Assembly: GCA_964017185.1 (NCBI GenBank)
Contig: OZ024869.1
Location: forward strand, 69,286,315-69,350,314
DNA from: Rugalucina vietnamica
Taxonomy: Eukaryota > Mollusca > Bivalvia > Lucinida > Lucinidae
Length of the DNA stretch: 64,000 bases
Reading direction: 5' to 3'
Shown: positions 46,652 to 58,048 of the stretch, one piece after another
Numbering within the stretch: position 1 is the stretch's first letter
How the letters are laid out: each line of letters begins with the position of its first letter
The notes under the pieces: model-generated
What the model was told of the DNA's origin: nothing
Database searches by the model: none
Seen by the model: only the letters and a program-made list of their open reading frames with translations
Made by a program: the position numbers and the translations under genes

Positions 46652-47749
46652 ATGTCAACGAATCCTGCCCAAGTAGGCTCTGGTAGACCAAACACTAGAC
46701 GTCAGAGTGCAATAGAGAGTTCTGGGCCCACTACAAACAAGACTGATAAGAGTGGAAAAATGGGTGATAAAATGAAAAATGCAAAAGAAACTGTTGATAG
46801 CAAAGTCAGTAAGGATCCAAAGGTAGCATCTGAGGGCAAAGATGGAAAGGAGAAAGCAGAAAAATTAGGTGATGATAGTTCTAAAGTAAACATGGCTGCA
46901 GAATTTGAAAAGCTTAGAATGGACATGGGTCAGATGTTTAAAAACAGTGAAGACAAGATGAGTAAGATGCTGAAGGACTCTGAAAAAAGGATGTCAGATA
47001 AGCTAAGTACGATTGAACTCAATTTCTCTACCAAGATAAAAGAACTGAGGGATGAAGTGAAGACTGAAATGAGAGGTTTTAAAGATGAAATCAAGGTTGA
47101 AATTGAAAGCACTAAGCTAGCGGTGAGAAAAGAGGTTGATACTATGAATGAAACAGTCAAAGAAATGGAAAAGAGTGTCCAAAACAACTCAGATAAAATG
47201 GATGACTTAGTTAAAGATCAGGAAGGGAAAATTAAGGCGGCCTGTACAGTACTTGATGACAAACTGAAAGAACTTGACAACAAACTGATGCTACTTGAAA
47301 AGCAAGATCGAAAGTATAACTTGCTTTTCTATGGGTTCCAGGAAGAAGCAGGCGAGGATGTGTTTAGTGTCATACGACAAAGTCTGATCTTGGACTTGAA
47401 ACTTGATGAGGAGAGAGTGCGCAACATGTATTTTGCTGCAGGGCACAGGGTGCCTACTAAAGGGTCTGGTCCGAAACCTATCATCATCAGGTGCACTTCT
47501 CTGGTTGACAGAGAACTCATTTTATCAGAGTCGAAATACTATGGTGGTAAGAGGAAGAGGGTTGTGATTGATCTACCAAAAACTATGAAGGAGGAAAGAA
47601 GTGCTTTGGCCAAAAAAGCTTATGAAATAAGACATTCTGAAGATAAACAAACCAGAATTAGAGACAAAGGTCTTGAAGTCTTCTTGGAGGTTCGAACCAG
47701 TGAGACAGAAAAATGGGTGAAAAGACCAGTGGCAATTGAGAAAAAATAA
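46652..47749 (+). CDS. LINE ORF1 protein (L1/Tx1-type, RRM with coiled coil)
   Basis: 365 aa from the first ATG (MSTNPAQVGSG). Residues 1-80 are low-complexity and Lys-rich. Residues about 80-215 form a heptad-like coiled coil (MSKMLKDSEKRMSDKL and following). Residues about 219-335 resemble the L1 ORF1p RRM-like RNA-binding domain (RKYNLLFYGF; AAGHRVPTKGSGPKPIIIRC; a basic GGKRKRVVIDLP), followed by a short C-terminal domain. ORF1 proteins form RNA-coating trimers and act in retrotransposition. The reading frame is intact. The matching ORF2 begins 3.6 kb downstream, a distance lengthened at least in part by later insertions. Confidence 0.85.
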   Translation: MSTNPAQVGSGRPNTRRQSAIESSGPTTNKTDKSGKMGDKMKNAKETVDSKVSKDPKVASEGKDGKEKAEKLGDDSSKVNMAAEFEKLRMDMGQMFKNSEDKMSKMLKDSEKRMSDKLSTIELNFSTKIKELRDEVKTEMRGFKDEIKVEIESTKLAVRKEVDTMNETVKEMEKSVQNNSDKMDDLVKDQEGKIKAACTVLDDKLKELDNKLMLLEKQDRKYNLLFYGFQEEAGEDVFSVIRQSLILDLKLDEERVRNMYFAAGHRVPTKGSGPKPIIIRCTSLVDRELILSESKYYGGKRKRVVIDLPKTMKEERSALAKKAYEIRHSEDKQTRIRDKGLEVFLEVRTSETEKWVKRPVAIEKK

Positions 47750-50520
47750 ACAATATGTGCAAATTTAAAGAAAATGTTTTTTGATTGGGGCACGTGAGTG
47801 TTTTGAAAATTACAGATTTATAGAGCTCTCTACTTTGGCGGTACAATTGGGTATTTGCACCTTGCTATGCCTGAGAAATGCAGAATTTTCAGACATGACA
47901 AGGGGATATACCTTTTTTAGCACTATCATAAATCTGTAATTAAAAGTCTAAAGGCAAAAAAAAAATTTATATGCATAATGCTGGTGTAAGGTTAATGAAT
48001 CAAGTTATTTTACAAAGTTCAAGTTATTTTACAAAATTTGCAAGAGCATTGATGTTGATTACTGTAAATGAAATGTGAAAAAGATTCTTGAGTGTGAAAT
48101 AAACCCATAAGTAATGAAATCAGGTGCTAAACAACTTAAAAAGTCCTAAAATGATATTGTTTTGTTTATCAAAATTATTGTTTACATTTTTGACAGTTAT
48201 TTTTGGTATGCTAGTTTCGGGCCCATTTTAGGTCGAGGGTAAAGTCCAGAGCCGTACACAAAAGTACAACGAGTTACCGATCCCCTGTCTTTCAAAGATA
48301 TACTTGATACTTAAAATCTCTTTGTGTGGAAATTCAAGCTAACAGCTATGTATGTTTTAATTCAACGTTAAAATATCATCCTAAATGATTTTTTATGGTA
48401 TTTTAGTTTACGATGCAGAAATTTATTTTCCTGCGTTCGATTAGGGCAACCAAACGTCCCGTTCTTTTCAGTGTAGGTTCTAACTTTTACCTTGACAGGC
48501 GCCTCCGATACTACGATTAAAAAGTAAAACTAGGTCAACAAAAATGTGTATTGAAAACATAAACACGGTAAGAAATGATAGTTTTTTTTTGTAAATCCAC
48601 TTAGTTTAAGACATATACAGATGGATTTCGATGTATGTGTATTAAATTTGTACCGATCTCTGAATGATATCCGTCTATATATGCCGTTTTGGGAATCTTA
48701 GTGCTCTTTGTGGTAAAGGACATCTATGCCTTAGATGTAAGAAGTCCCTAAATCTCAGATTTTGGAGGACGAAATTTTCATGTTATGACTATGGGGCTGA
48801 ATTTAGCATTAATAGGAGACGAAATATATACACTTTCGTTTACAAAACAGTTTGGCTGATTTAACAGAATCCAGACAATGCAACTAAATATTTTCACAAG
48901 CCACCCCATCTTTGGCAAAAATGAACCATTAGACTTTGAACTGATTTGCATTTGTTTGTCAACAGCACTTTTCAAGCAAACAAATATGGGCTTGTTTGTC
49001 ATATGAATGCTGAACAATATCCACACATTGATTGTTTATTGTTTTGTAATTTTAAGTTTATTTTGAAAGAAATGTTAGCTTAGTGCATAAGATCTTAAAT
49101 TAACAATCTTATAGTTTATTTCTAGGTGTGTTCCCCCCCGGGACCCAGCATGCCCTTTCGTCAGTTTGTGTGTTTTTCACATTCACACATCATATCAAAG
49201 TGGCATCCTGGGTCTAGGGGGGGAACAGGGTCAGCAAGGCGAAAATGTATAATTTCCTGAAATTTTCCATGAACTTAAATAAGCACAGTTGTTATGGACA
49301 ATTTTAAAGACATCAACTGTAGAATTGTAAACATTCATGGTCGAATTTCTCGTCAAACCAGTGTCAGGGTGAGTATATTTAGGTTATGTATATGTATTTA
49401 TAGAGATACAGTACAGGTTCAAAAGTAAATTTGCTTTCAATCTATCGTATTGCATTAATGCCTAGAAATGTGAATGTTAAAATTGACATAAATTATGTCA
49501 TTGACAATCAAAATATGCAAGAACACAATAATAATAAAGAAATAGGCATTTTCAACTTTGAAAGTGACATATTTGTCAACTAGGGAGTATCTCAATCTAA
49601 GGCATAGATGTCCTTGAATGTTTATAATAAAATTTTGTTATTTGACCTATTTGATACCTTCTACAAATTCATACAGTATATACACACATTTCATGAAATA
49701 ATAATCTGGGATAAAATATGATATTTTTGAAATACGGTAATCATGATTGAAAATGCATGATGAAGGTGGCATTAAACATCAACACAAACAAAAGCCATAA
49801 TGAGATGAAAGTACAGTAACAGAGAGGTATCTGTCACCTTGTGGTTCTTGCTTTAACAAGATTTGTACTGTCATACAGGCATAAAATATATATTAAAATA
49901 ATACAGTCCTCTTTGATCTTGTCAGATAGATGTACGATTACCTGTGGTTGTAAAACTGTTGTAAAAGGCGTAACATTTATAATGGAACACTGTGTGATTG
50001 GGACGTTGAATCACAACATACATAAAATTGCAGGTTACCTAATATATGAATGTCTCAAAATAAGTCACTTATAGAATTTACGCAAAGTTTTGCAGTGTAG
50101 ATGTTAACTCAGTGTTGTAAATGGCATAACGAAACATGCTCGAAGGTACCACATTCATTCTAATTGGTGCACATGCTCCAATAAGCGCAAACCCTGGTCA
50201 TTTTTGAAAATCATGTGTATAAGCGCACACTGCTCAACTGACATATTGGTATTTTATATAATTTTACATATAAATTCCTAGGTAACAGCATTAAAACTTA
50301 ACATTAGCTGATCAAACACTATTTAACAACAATTTGAATACATAAAATGATATCATCCTCTGTATTTTTGACATGGAAATTTCAACAGTTTATCGGTTGT
50401 TTCTGTTCCCAGTGTGCGCTTATTAGAACGATATTATGTTACCTTGGCTTTAAATTATTTTGAAAAGTTAAGCGCACTGTGCACGTATTAGAACAAATAT
50501 GGTAATTTATTAATATATGC
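47750..50520. other. Inter-ORF region of the LINE
   Basis: No gene found. It contains a 25-bp inverted pair (GTTCCCCCCCGGGACCCAGC near 49129 with GGCATCCTGGGTCTAGGGGG near 49203) and a MITE-like unit at 50156-50506. The length (3.6 kb between ORFs) is more than expected for an L1/Tx1 spacer, so further old insertions are likely. Confidence 0.35.
50156..50506. mobile_element. MITE-like inverted-repeat unit
   Basis: Left TTCTAATTGGTGCACATGCT and TATAAGCGCACACTG pair with right CAGTGTGCGCTTATTAGAAC and GTGCACGTATTAGAAC. Two inverted segments occur in order, giving a ~350-bp unit. No clear target duplication. Confidence 0.4.
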
Positions 50521-50561
50521 TTAACATGACTGGAATATTGTTCGATAAGAGACATTAAACC

Positions 50562-50834
50562 ACATCAGGATTACTTGTCCATGAACTATATATCCCCTTA
50601 TACCCCAACATTATATAGTAGAACTGATGGCGGCAGGGGTATACAATTTTTGTGTACTTTTGATCCCAAACACTGATTGTGGGCGCTCGCTATGGGTGCT
50701 CGCTAGAACCACCTCAGCAAGGCAGTTGTAGTTTGTGCCCGCAGTTTTTGTTTTGACTTAAATTATTGATTCTTTCTAAAAGAATTTACAACTCTTACAG
50801 CTGAAAATATCTGTATATTGCATGGGCAGGTTTT
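50562..50834 (+). mobile_element. MITE, ATCAGGATAACATGTCC family (diverged)
   Basis: ACATCAGGATTACTTGTCCA start, TATACCCCAACATTATATAG, a degraded GGCGCTCGCTAnnnG hairpin and TATTGCATGGGCAGGTTTTC end. It is preceded by a SINE-like tail (TGACTGGAATATTGTTCGAT then GAGACATTAAAC). Confidence 0.7.
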
Positions 50835-51382
50835 CTTGACTGATAATCTAAAATTGCAGTGTACTGAACAAATATTTAATCAAACATTTCAATGTATATA
50901 CATGTATATGATGAATTGGCCATGACATACTTGAAAAGGAGTACTGAGCTAATATGACTAAAGTGACATAAAATTACAAAGTATGAAAAATAGTGAGGTA
51001 ACTGACATACAGAAAAAGTCAAGTTTTGGATACTGCTTGGCTATCTAAAACAAACTTTGATTTTCATGCTTACTTGCATGTAATTGCTTGATTCGCAAAA
51101 ATATTGAAATTGTATTTTTTTTCTTTATGTTGATGCTCTTTTCTTATTTTCTTTTCTCTCTTTCTTTAAATACTTGTAGCCTAATATACATTATAGATGT
51201 TTCTGGAGCTATATACAATCGAAGCCGGAAAATGATATTTTTTTATGGAGGAAAAAAACAAATGGATTTTCTTTCCTCTTTTTTGTTAAAACTTGGTTCT
51301 TTTGGAACAGCAGTGTATATGTGTCTGTACATATATGTTATTCAGAACCGGAAGCTGGACTCATTAAGAAAACAACTGCATA

Positions 51383-52419
51383 TTGATTCTGGATAATAAA
51401 ATAAGTATTTACAGCCAAAATACACGTGGTCTTAACTGCACCCAAAAACGCAGGGATGTTTTTCAATACTTAAGACAAAAGAAATACAATATAATATGCT
51501 TGCAGGACATACATTTGGAAAATAAAATGGAATCTTATATTAAAAATGAATGGGGATATAAAATATTTATGTCAGGTTTAACAAGTAATAAAAGGGGTGT
51601 GATGATTTTATTAAATAATAACTTTCAACATGATATTGGCAGAGTTGTAACTGATCCAAATGGTAATTTTATAATTTTAGAAATCAGTCTAAAAGGTAAA
51701 AAAATAACTTTGGTTAATATATATGGGCCAAATGAAGACTGTCCACAATTTTATCTTAACATAAAGCAAAAAGTTGAAGAATTTGATAATGAAATGGCAA
51801 TTATTTGTGGTGATTGGAATATGATTATTGACCCAGATTTAGATTGTGAAAATTATAAACATATTAATAACCCTAGAGCTAGGAGTGTTGTGAGAGAATG
51901 GTTGGACTTATTTGATTTTATTGATGCATACAGATTAAACTATGATGAAAAAAAGAATTTACATGGCGAAAATTAAACCCAGATAGAAAACAGGCAAGGC
52001 TGGATTTTTTTCTTATTAATTTTGATGTTGTAAATCATCTTGATGACTGTCAGATAGTGCCAGGATATAGATTCTCTGTTAAAAGATAGGAAATATATAA
52101 AAATAGTGAAAGACACAATAGCTGAAGTTTTAGATTTGCATGTAAAAGAAAGTAATAATAATAAGAATAATAATAACAATAATAATAATGATAATAATAA
52201 TAATGAAAATAATGAATATACAATTAACGATCAGCTACTGTTGGAAACAATTCTTATGATGATCAGAGGAGAAACAATAAAGTACAGTACATATAAAAAG
52301 AGAAAACAGAGTGAAGATGAAAAACAGTTAGAAAAAGATATAGAAAAACTAGAATTCAAAATAACAAATTACTTAAATGATATAACGGAAGAAGATATAA
52401 ACAAATTGGATGAAAATAA
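51383..52419 (+). pseudogene. LINE ORF2, endonuclease part (broken)
   Basis: Apurinic-endonuclease-type domain of the L1/Tx1 ORF2. The first 197 codons include YSQNTRGLN (catalytic Asn region), IICLQDIHLEN (Asp where the family has the catalytic Glu), VNIYGPN and the GDWN motif. A one-base frame change in an A run at about 51950-51957 shifts the downstream FTWRKLNPDRKQARLDFFL into another frame. After PGYR, sequence expected to hold the SDH motif is missing. The frame then resumes from SLLKDRKYIKIVKDT and runs, with an Asn-rich (AAT/AAC)n expansion at 52155-52215, to the insertion at 52420. It cannot encode an active enzyme. Confidence 0.8.
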
Positions 52420-53690
52420 GAGCTGTCGCAGGACAGCGTAGCTCGCCTGACTTGTGCTTTGTCACTAAATCTATTAAATCTACGACCAAAGACATAGACC
52501 TCATTGTCACTCAGGTGGGTTGTGATGGTACAGCATAAAACTTCAGACCAATATCTACCAACATGCTAAGTTCAACTTGATCCATCTACATATTTGATAT
52601 AGACTTATATCCTAAAATCTAAGTCTGTGACCTTGACCACAGGTGAGTCAAGATGCTACAGCATAATAAAAGAATAATATCTAACAGCAAAGTATCAACT
52701 AGATCCATCCATCTGTTCCAGCAATATACAGTTCAAAACACTTAAAGCAAAAGCTTTAACATAAAATTTCAAAGTCTGTGACCTTGAACTCAAGGTCACC
52801 CAGGTGGGTCATGATGGTACAGCATAAAACTTCAGACCAATATCTACCAACATGCAAAGTATCAACTTGATCCCTCTACATATTCAAGAGATATAGACTT
52901 ATAAAAACTTTAACCAAAATCTCTAACACAAAATTTCTAAGTCCATAACCTTGACCTCAAGGTCACCCAGGTGGGTCATGATGGTACAGCATAAAACTTC
53001 AGACCAATATCTACCAACATGCAAAGTATCAACTTGATCCCTCTACATATTCAAGAGATATAGACTTATAAAAACTTTAACCAAAATCTCTAACACAAAA
53101 TTTCTAAGTCCATAACCTTGACCTCAAGGTCACCCAGGTGGGTCATGATGGTACAGCATAAAACTTCAGACCAATATCTACCAACATGCAAAGTATCAAC
53201 TTAATCCCTCTACATATTCAAGAGATATAGACTTATAAAAACTTTAACCAAAAACTCTAACACAAAATTTCTAAGTCCATAACCTTGACCTCAAGGTCAC
53301 CCAGGTGGGTCATGATGGTACAGAATAAAACGTCAGACCAATATGTACCAACATGCAAAGTATCAACCTGATCCATCAACAACTTCAAGAGATATAGACT
53401 TATAAAAACTTTAACCAAAAACTTTAACAAAAAATTTCTAAGTCTGTGACCTTGACCTCAAGGTCACCCAGGTGGGTCATGATGGTACAGCATAAAACTT
53501 CAGACCAATATCTACCAACATGCAAAGTATCAACTTGATCCATCATTAACTTCAAGAGATATAGACTCATAAAAACTTTAACCAAAAACTTTAACATTTT
53601 GAGCAACGCCGACGCCGACGCTAACGCCAACGCCGACGCCGACGCCGGGGTGACTGCAATAGCTCTTCCTGTACTTTCGTACAGGCGAGC
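52420..53690 (+). mobile_element. Pearl/HINE-like element with 167-bp core, inserted in LINE ORF2
   Basis: The left end GAGCTGTCGCAGGACAGCGT forms a hairpin with the following AGCTCGCC. About six 167-bp core units follow (AAGGTCACCCAGGTGGGTCA at 52792, 52959, 53126, 53293 and 53460), then a (GACGCC)n run at 53606-53647. The right end has a hairpin CCTGTACTTTCGTACAGG and then CGAGC. TAA lies on both sides (52417-52419 and 53691-53693). Deleting the element with one TAA rejoins the LINE codons in frame. Confidence 0.85.
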
Positions 53691-53800
53691 TAAAAAGAAT
53701 GCACTTCAAGACATAAGGAAAGTTAAAACAGAAGGTGTCATGCTCAGATCGAGGTGTAGATATGAAGACCTGGGGGAGAAACCATCTAGTTATTTTTTAA
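53691..53800 (+). pseudogene. LINE ORF2, linker piece between two insertions
   Basis: Encodes KKNALQDIRKVKTEGVMLRS then RCRYEDLGEKPSSYF, the conserved block just upstream of RT in L1/Tx1 ORF2. It is in frame with 52419 on one side and with 59431 on the other once the inserts are ignored. Confidence 0.85.
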
Positions 53801-54565
53801 CCCTCTAGTGCCCAAACACCTTTTTGCTGAGCAGAAAATTATTATTTCATGATAGTGGGCTACGACCATGGAAAGTATTATAAAAATGTGAATATTTAAT
53901 GAATTTGAAAATCTGGTGCGATTTTATGGCATGTATCATATATGATACATTGGGCATTAAGTTCTGGTGTATCATATATGATACATACTTTTAAAATCAA
54001 AATGCTTAATTATATCAATCCATTTGTTAAACAGGAAGATTTAATTTGTTTTGAAATGTAACACAATGACTTGTGGAACAATAAACAGCAACAATTGAAC
54101 AGCAATAAAACCAAAATACAATGTAATTCAAGAAATGCATCTTATCACCTACATATATGATGAAATGTCATTGTCAAAGTTATTTGATGTAATTCATATT
54201 TATCAGTTGAGATCATCTGTGAGGATAAGACATAACAATGTATTATTCAACATGCACAGCGTCCACTAAATTATCTGTATATGTCAGTAGGTTTACATAA
54301 AAATTGATTTCCGACCATATCCGTATTAATTAGTTTAAAAGCGCCCATGTTGAGACTATGGCAAGCTGTTTTTCTTTTTGTTATGCTTATTACATATCTA
54401 GAATCTGAAACAAAGATGCCGGTGGCCATTGACAAATAGAAATGTGGCCGAAGCTCCAGAAGTGCTCCGCAACCGGGAAATAAAGAACGGAACATTCCTA
54501 ATAATGATCAAAACATTTTATTAGATCTATATAATGACAATTCTCATAACATACATAATAGAACT

Positions 54566-57500
54566 TTGTACAATGATCAAGCTAACTATTCAAAAAATGA
54601 ATTACAAAATATGAAACAACTATGCATATCTACTTTAAATATTCAAGGATTATCTAAATATGAAAACGATGTACAATTAAAAGAATTTGTGTCTAAATTT
54701 GATATAATAGGGTTTTGTGAAACATGGGGTGAAAACTCCACTGATTTCTCTGAGTTTTTTGAGGGTTACTGTAGCTTTAGTGAAGTAAGACCTAAACGAA
54801 GAAATGCTATTAGAGGTTCTGGTGGAATTAATGTATTTGTAAAAGAAGCACTTATATCAGAAAACTTTGTTAGACGTATTTGTACTGATTTGAAAGAGTG
54901 TGTTGTATTATTATTTGATGGCTCAAAATTTGTAAACCAATGTGATATAGTATTTTTCTTTACTTATGTAGCTCCTGAATATTCAACTTATTATTCTAAC
55001 CCAGGGGAAAACGGTATTGATATATTAGCTGAAAAAGTCCTCAGAGTAACTTCAGAGTATGAAAATGCTGACTTAATTCTCGCAGGTGATTTTAATGCAA
55101 GAACTAAAGATTTTCTAGATTACATAATAGAAGATGATGTTGATTATATTTTTGGTGAGAATAACAAGTACCCGTCTGATTCATTTTGCTTACCTAGGAA
55201 GTCAAAAGATATAGATACACATAATGCATTTGGTTTATCCTTGGTAGAATTATGCTGTGCATTTGATATACATATTATGAATGGAAGGCTTTATGATGAT
55301 AAGGATGGTAATTTCACATGTTTTGCAAATAACGGTACATCACTTGTAGATTATATTATAGCCTCAACATCTCTTTTTAGCAAAGTATCCCATTTCAGTA
55401 TTGCAGAATTTGATTTATCAGATCATTTGCCCGTATGTTGTACTCTACGTTTTGAAATAGAGCCACATTGCAATAATGAACCTGGAGAAAATATTAATTT
55501 AAATACATGGGTACATTATAAATGGAATCCGAAACAACAAGCATCATTTCTTCATCAATTTAGAAATCTATACAATAACTTTAGAATTACATCAGATCAT
55601 TCTGAATTGTCAGACTTAGAATCATTGTCACAATTTATGCAAGTTTATTACAACGCAGCGTCTTCAATGAAACAAGTAACAAATAATTTTAAGGGTAAAA
55701 CGAAGAAACATTCTTCGTGGTGGGATAATGATTGCTCAAAGGCTAAATATCTGAAAAATAATTCATTACGACACTTTAGGCAAACAAATTCATCACATGC
55801 TCTCAACAATTACCTAAACAAAAAGAAACACTATACATATGTCTGTAAATGTAAAAAAGTAAATATGCAGAAACGAAACAGGGCGAAGTTAGTTAACGCA
55901 AGAAAGTCACCAAAAGAATTTTGGAGTACATTAAAATCAAGCTCTAGGAATACGAATAATATCGGTAAAATAAAACCTAGTGACTGGCAAAGGCATTTCC
56001 ATCAGCTGCTAAATCCTCCACCCACTGATCATGATGAAGGAGTAAATGATTCATTACAGCAATTACGACAAGATATAGATGATTCAGACTTAAATAAACC
56101 TATTATTGAATCGGAAGTACGAAAAAGCATTATGAGGTTAAACTCTAACAAAACTCCAGGTCCAGATGGATTATGCATAGAATTATTCAAATATACACTT
56201 GAATATGTACTTGAATATCTTACTTCACTATTTAATAACATCTTTACAAGCGGCATTGTTCCTGAATCATGGGGATATAGTATAGTATGTCCTATACTCA
56301 AGAAAGGTTCCACAGCAGATCCAAATAATTATAGAGGTGTGTCTTTAATAAACTCTATGTGTAAAATTTTTACAGGTATATTGACAAACAGACTAAATGA
56401 ATGGACAGAAAAATACAATGTTATCCATGAAAGTCAAGCTGGTTTTAGAAGCAATTATTCTACTATTGATAACGTTTTTACATTGCTGTCACTTGTTCAA
56501 AAGCACATCAGTAAAAAGAAGGGTAGATTTTATTGTATATATATAGACTATAAAAAGGCTTTCGATAGTGTTAATCATGAGCGTCTATGGGATGCGCTAG
56601 AAAGAAAAGGTATTACTGGTAATTTTTTAAATTTTTGGAAGTTTTTATATAGTAAGCTTAAATCATGTGTTAAGTTAAATGGTGGGTTAACAGAGTATTT
56701 TGATTGTTGTATAGGTACCAGACAAGGATGTATTGGCAGCCCAAAAATATTTTCACTGTTTATCAATGATCTAGTTTTATTTTTAGAATCAAAATGTAAT
56801 TATGGAATTTTTGTAACTAACGAAATACCAGATGTACTCACCCTTATGTTTGCTGATGATGTTGCAAGTTTTTCAGATACCGTGGTACGCTTACAGAAAT
56901 TAATTGACTTGATTGCAGATTTTTGCAAGATGGTAGGGATGGAGTTAAATTTAGATAAAACTAAAATTGTGGTTTTTAGAAACGGTGGCCCATTGCGTTT
57001 TGCAGAAAAATGGTTCTATAACGGCACTCCTATTGAAGTAGTTTCCTTTTATAAATATCTAGGTGTATATTTTACCCCAAAACTTGTTTGGACTCAAGCA
57101 ATGCAAGCAATGCAGGGTGTGAAAGCGGTAGCAAGAATTTTTAAATATCAGAAAACATTCGGTCGATTTAGTCCACAAGACATGTTTAAGTTATTTGATA
57201 CTGTCGTTAAGCCAATACTCTGTTATGGATCAGAAATATGGGGATATAATTATTGTGATAAAATAGAACAAGTTCATAGTAGATTTTGTAAACAATATTG
57301 TAATCTTTCATATAATGCAGCAGATGTTTTTGCCTTGGGCGAATGTGGTAGAGTACCCATTGCTATTACCTACATGACACGATGTCTTAAATATTGGATC
57401 CGCTTGTTACATATGGAGCGGCACAGGTATCCTAAACAATGTTATGAAATGTTAAAGTCTTTAGATTCTATTGGTAGAGTTACTTGTGCAACACATATTA

Positions 57501-58048
57501 AGTCACTGCTTTTCACATATGGATTTGGTTATGTGTGGATCTCTCAAACTGTTGGAAGACCTGAAACGTTCATACATTTATTTCAACAAAGAATTAAAGA
57601 TTGTTTAATGCAAAATTGGTATGGAAAAATCTCGGAAATGTCTAAAGCAGAGCACTATAGAAATTTTAAAACACTCCTCGATGTTGAAAAATATCTTTCC
57701 ATTGATTTAAGTTACAAATATAGACGCGTACTAGCAAATTTTAGATGTTCAGCTCACGAATTGATGATTGAAAAGGGCAGGCAACTTGATATAGATAGAA
57801 ATTTTAGAAACTGTCCAATTTGTCTCAAGAGAAATGTTTTTGTTGTAGAGGACGAATTTCATTTCATGATGGTATGTCCTGAATATGAGCCTTTGAGATA
57901 TGAATTGTTCCCTTATGATGCATATTCAAATGTCTCTTTAAACACATTTTACAATTTAATGAAAACAGTTGATGAAACCAAAATAAGAAATATTTCAAAA
58001 TTTTTGTACAAGGCATTTATGGCACGTAATGCAAAAATAAAAGAATAA
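54566..58048 (+). CDS. LINE endonuclease/reverse transcriptase polyprotein, intact 1160 codons
   Basis: The open frame extends upstream to about 54440; 54566 is the first ATG. Residues about 15-290 are an APE-type endonuclease: TLNIQGL (Asn25), CETW (Glu52), GDFNAR (174-179), DYIIAS and SDHLP (285-289). Residues about 530-870 are the reverse transcriptase: KTPGPDGL, DYKKAFD (Asp661), GTRQGCIGSP, and FADD (762-765) with its catalytic Asp pair, then NLDKTK and YKYLGVYF. The long C-terminal region includes a CPIC...EFHFMMVC Cys/His motif near 1083. All catalytic motifs seen are intact, so it could be recently active. The clade is probably in the jockey/CR1-like group, not resolved by eye. No ORF1 is seen beside it. 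Confidence 0.92.
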   Translation: MYNDQANYSKNELQNMKQLCISTLNIQGLSKYENDVQLKEFVSKFDIIGFCETWGENSTDFSEFFEGYCSFSEVRPKRRNAIRGSGGINVFVKEALISENFVRRICTDLKECVVLLFDGSKFVNQCDIVFFFTYVAPEYSTYYSNPGENGIDILAEKVLRVTSEYENADLILAGDFNARTKDFLDYIIEDDVDYIFGENNKYPSDSFCLPRKSKDIDTHNAFGLSLVELCCAFDIHIMNGRLYDDKDGNFTCFANNGTSLVDYIIASTSLFSKVSHFSIAEFDLSDHLPVCCTLRFEIEPHCNNEPGENINLNTWVHYKWNPKQQASFLHQFRNLYNNFRITSDHSELSDLESLSQFMQVYYNAASSMKQVTNNFKGKTKKHSSWWDNDCSKAKYLKNNSLRHFRQTNSSHALNNYLNKKKHYTYVCKCKKVNMQKRNRAKLVNARKSPKEFWSTLKSSSRNTNNIGKIKPSDWQRHFHQLLNPPPTDHDEGVNDSLQQLRQDIDDSDLNKPIIESEVRKSIMRLNSNKTPGPDGLCIELFKYTLEYVLEYLTSLFNNIFTSGIVPESWGYSIVCPILKKGSTADPNNYRGVSLINSMCKIFTGILTNRLNEWTEKYNVIHESQAGFRSNYSTIDNVFTLLSLVQKHISKKKGRFYCIYIDYKKAFDSVNHERLWDALERKGITGNFLNFWKFLYSKLKSCVKLNGGLTEYFDCCIGTRQGCIGSPKIFSLFINDLVLFLESKCNYGIFVTNEIPDVLTLMFADDVASFSDTVVRLQKLIDLIADFCKMVGMELNLDKTKIVVFRNGGPLRFAEKWFYNGTPIEVVSFYKYLGVYFTPKLVWTQAMQAMQGVKAVARIFKYQKTFGRFSPQDMFKLFDTVVKPILCYGSEIWGYNYCDKIEQVHSRFCKQYCNLSYNAADVFALGECGRVPIAITYMTRCLKYWIRLLHMERHRYPKQCYEMLKSLDSIGRVTCATHIKSLLFTYGFGYVWISQTVGRPETFIHLFQQRIKDCLMQNWYGKISEMSKAEHYRNFKTLLDVEKYLSIDLSYKYRRVLANFRCSAHELMIEKGRQLDIDRNFRNCPICLKRNVFVVEDEFHFMMVCPEYEPLRYELFPYDAYSNVSLNTFYNLMKTVDETKIRNISKFLYKAFMARNAKIKE

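Noticed and set aside
46702-47520. Several minus-strand Ser/Leu-rich open frames
   Set aside because: Antisense of the Lys/Glu-rich ORF1 coiled coil; composition is explained by the coding strand.
52480-53600. CRISPR-like regular repeats
   Set aside because: The 167-bp units are contiguous tandem copies without short unique spacers, in an animal transposon. No cas genes are present.
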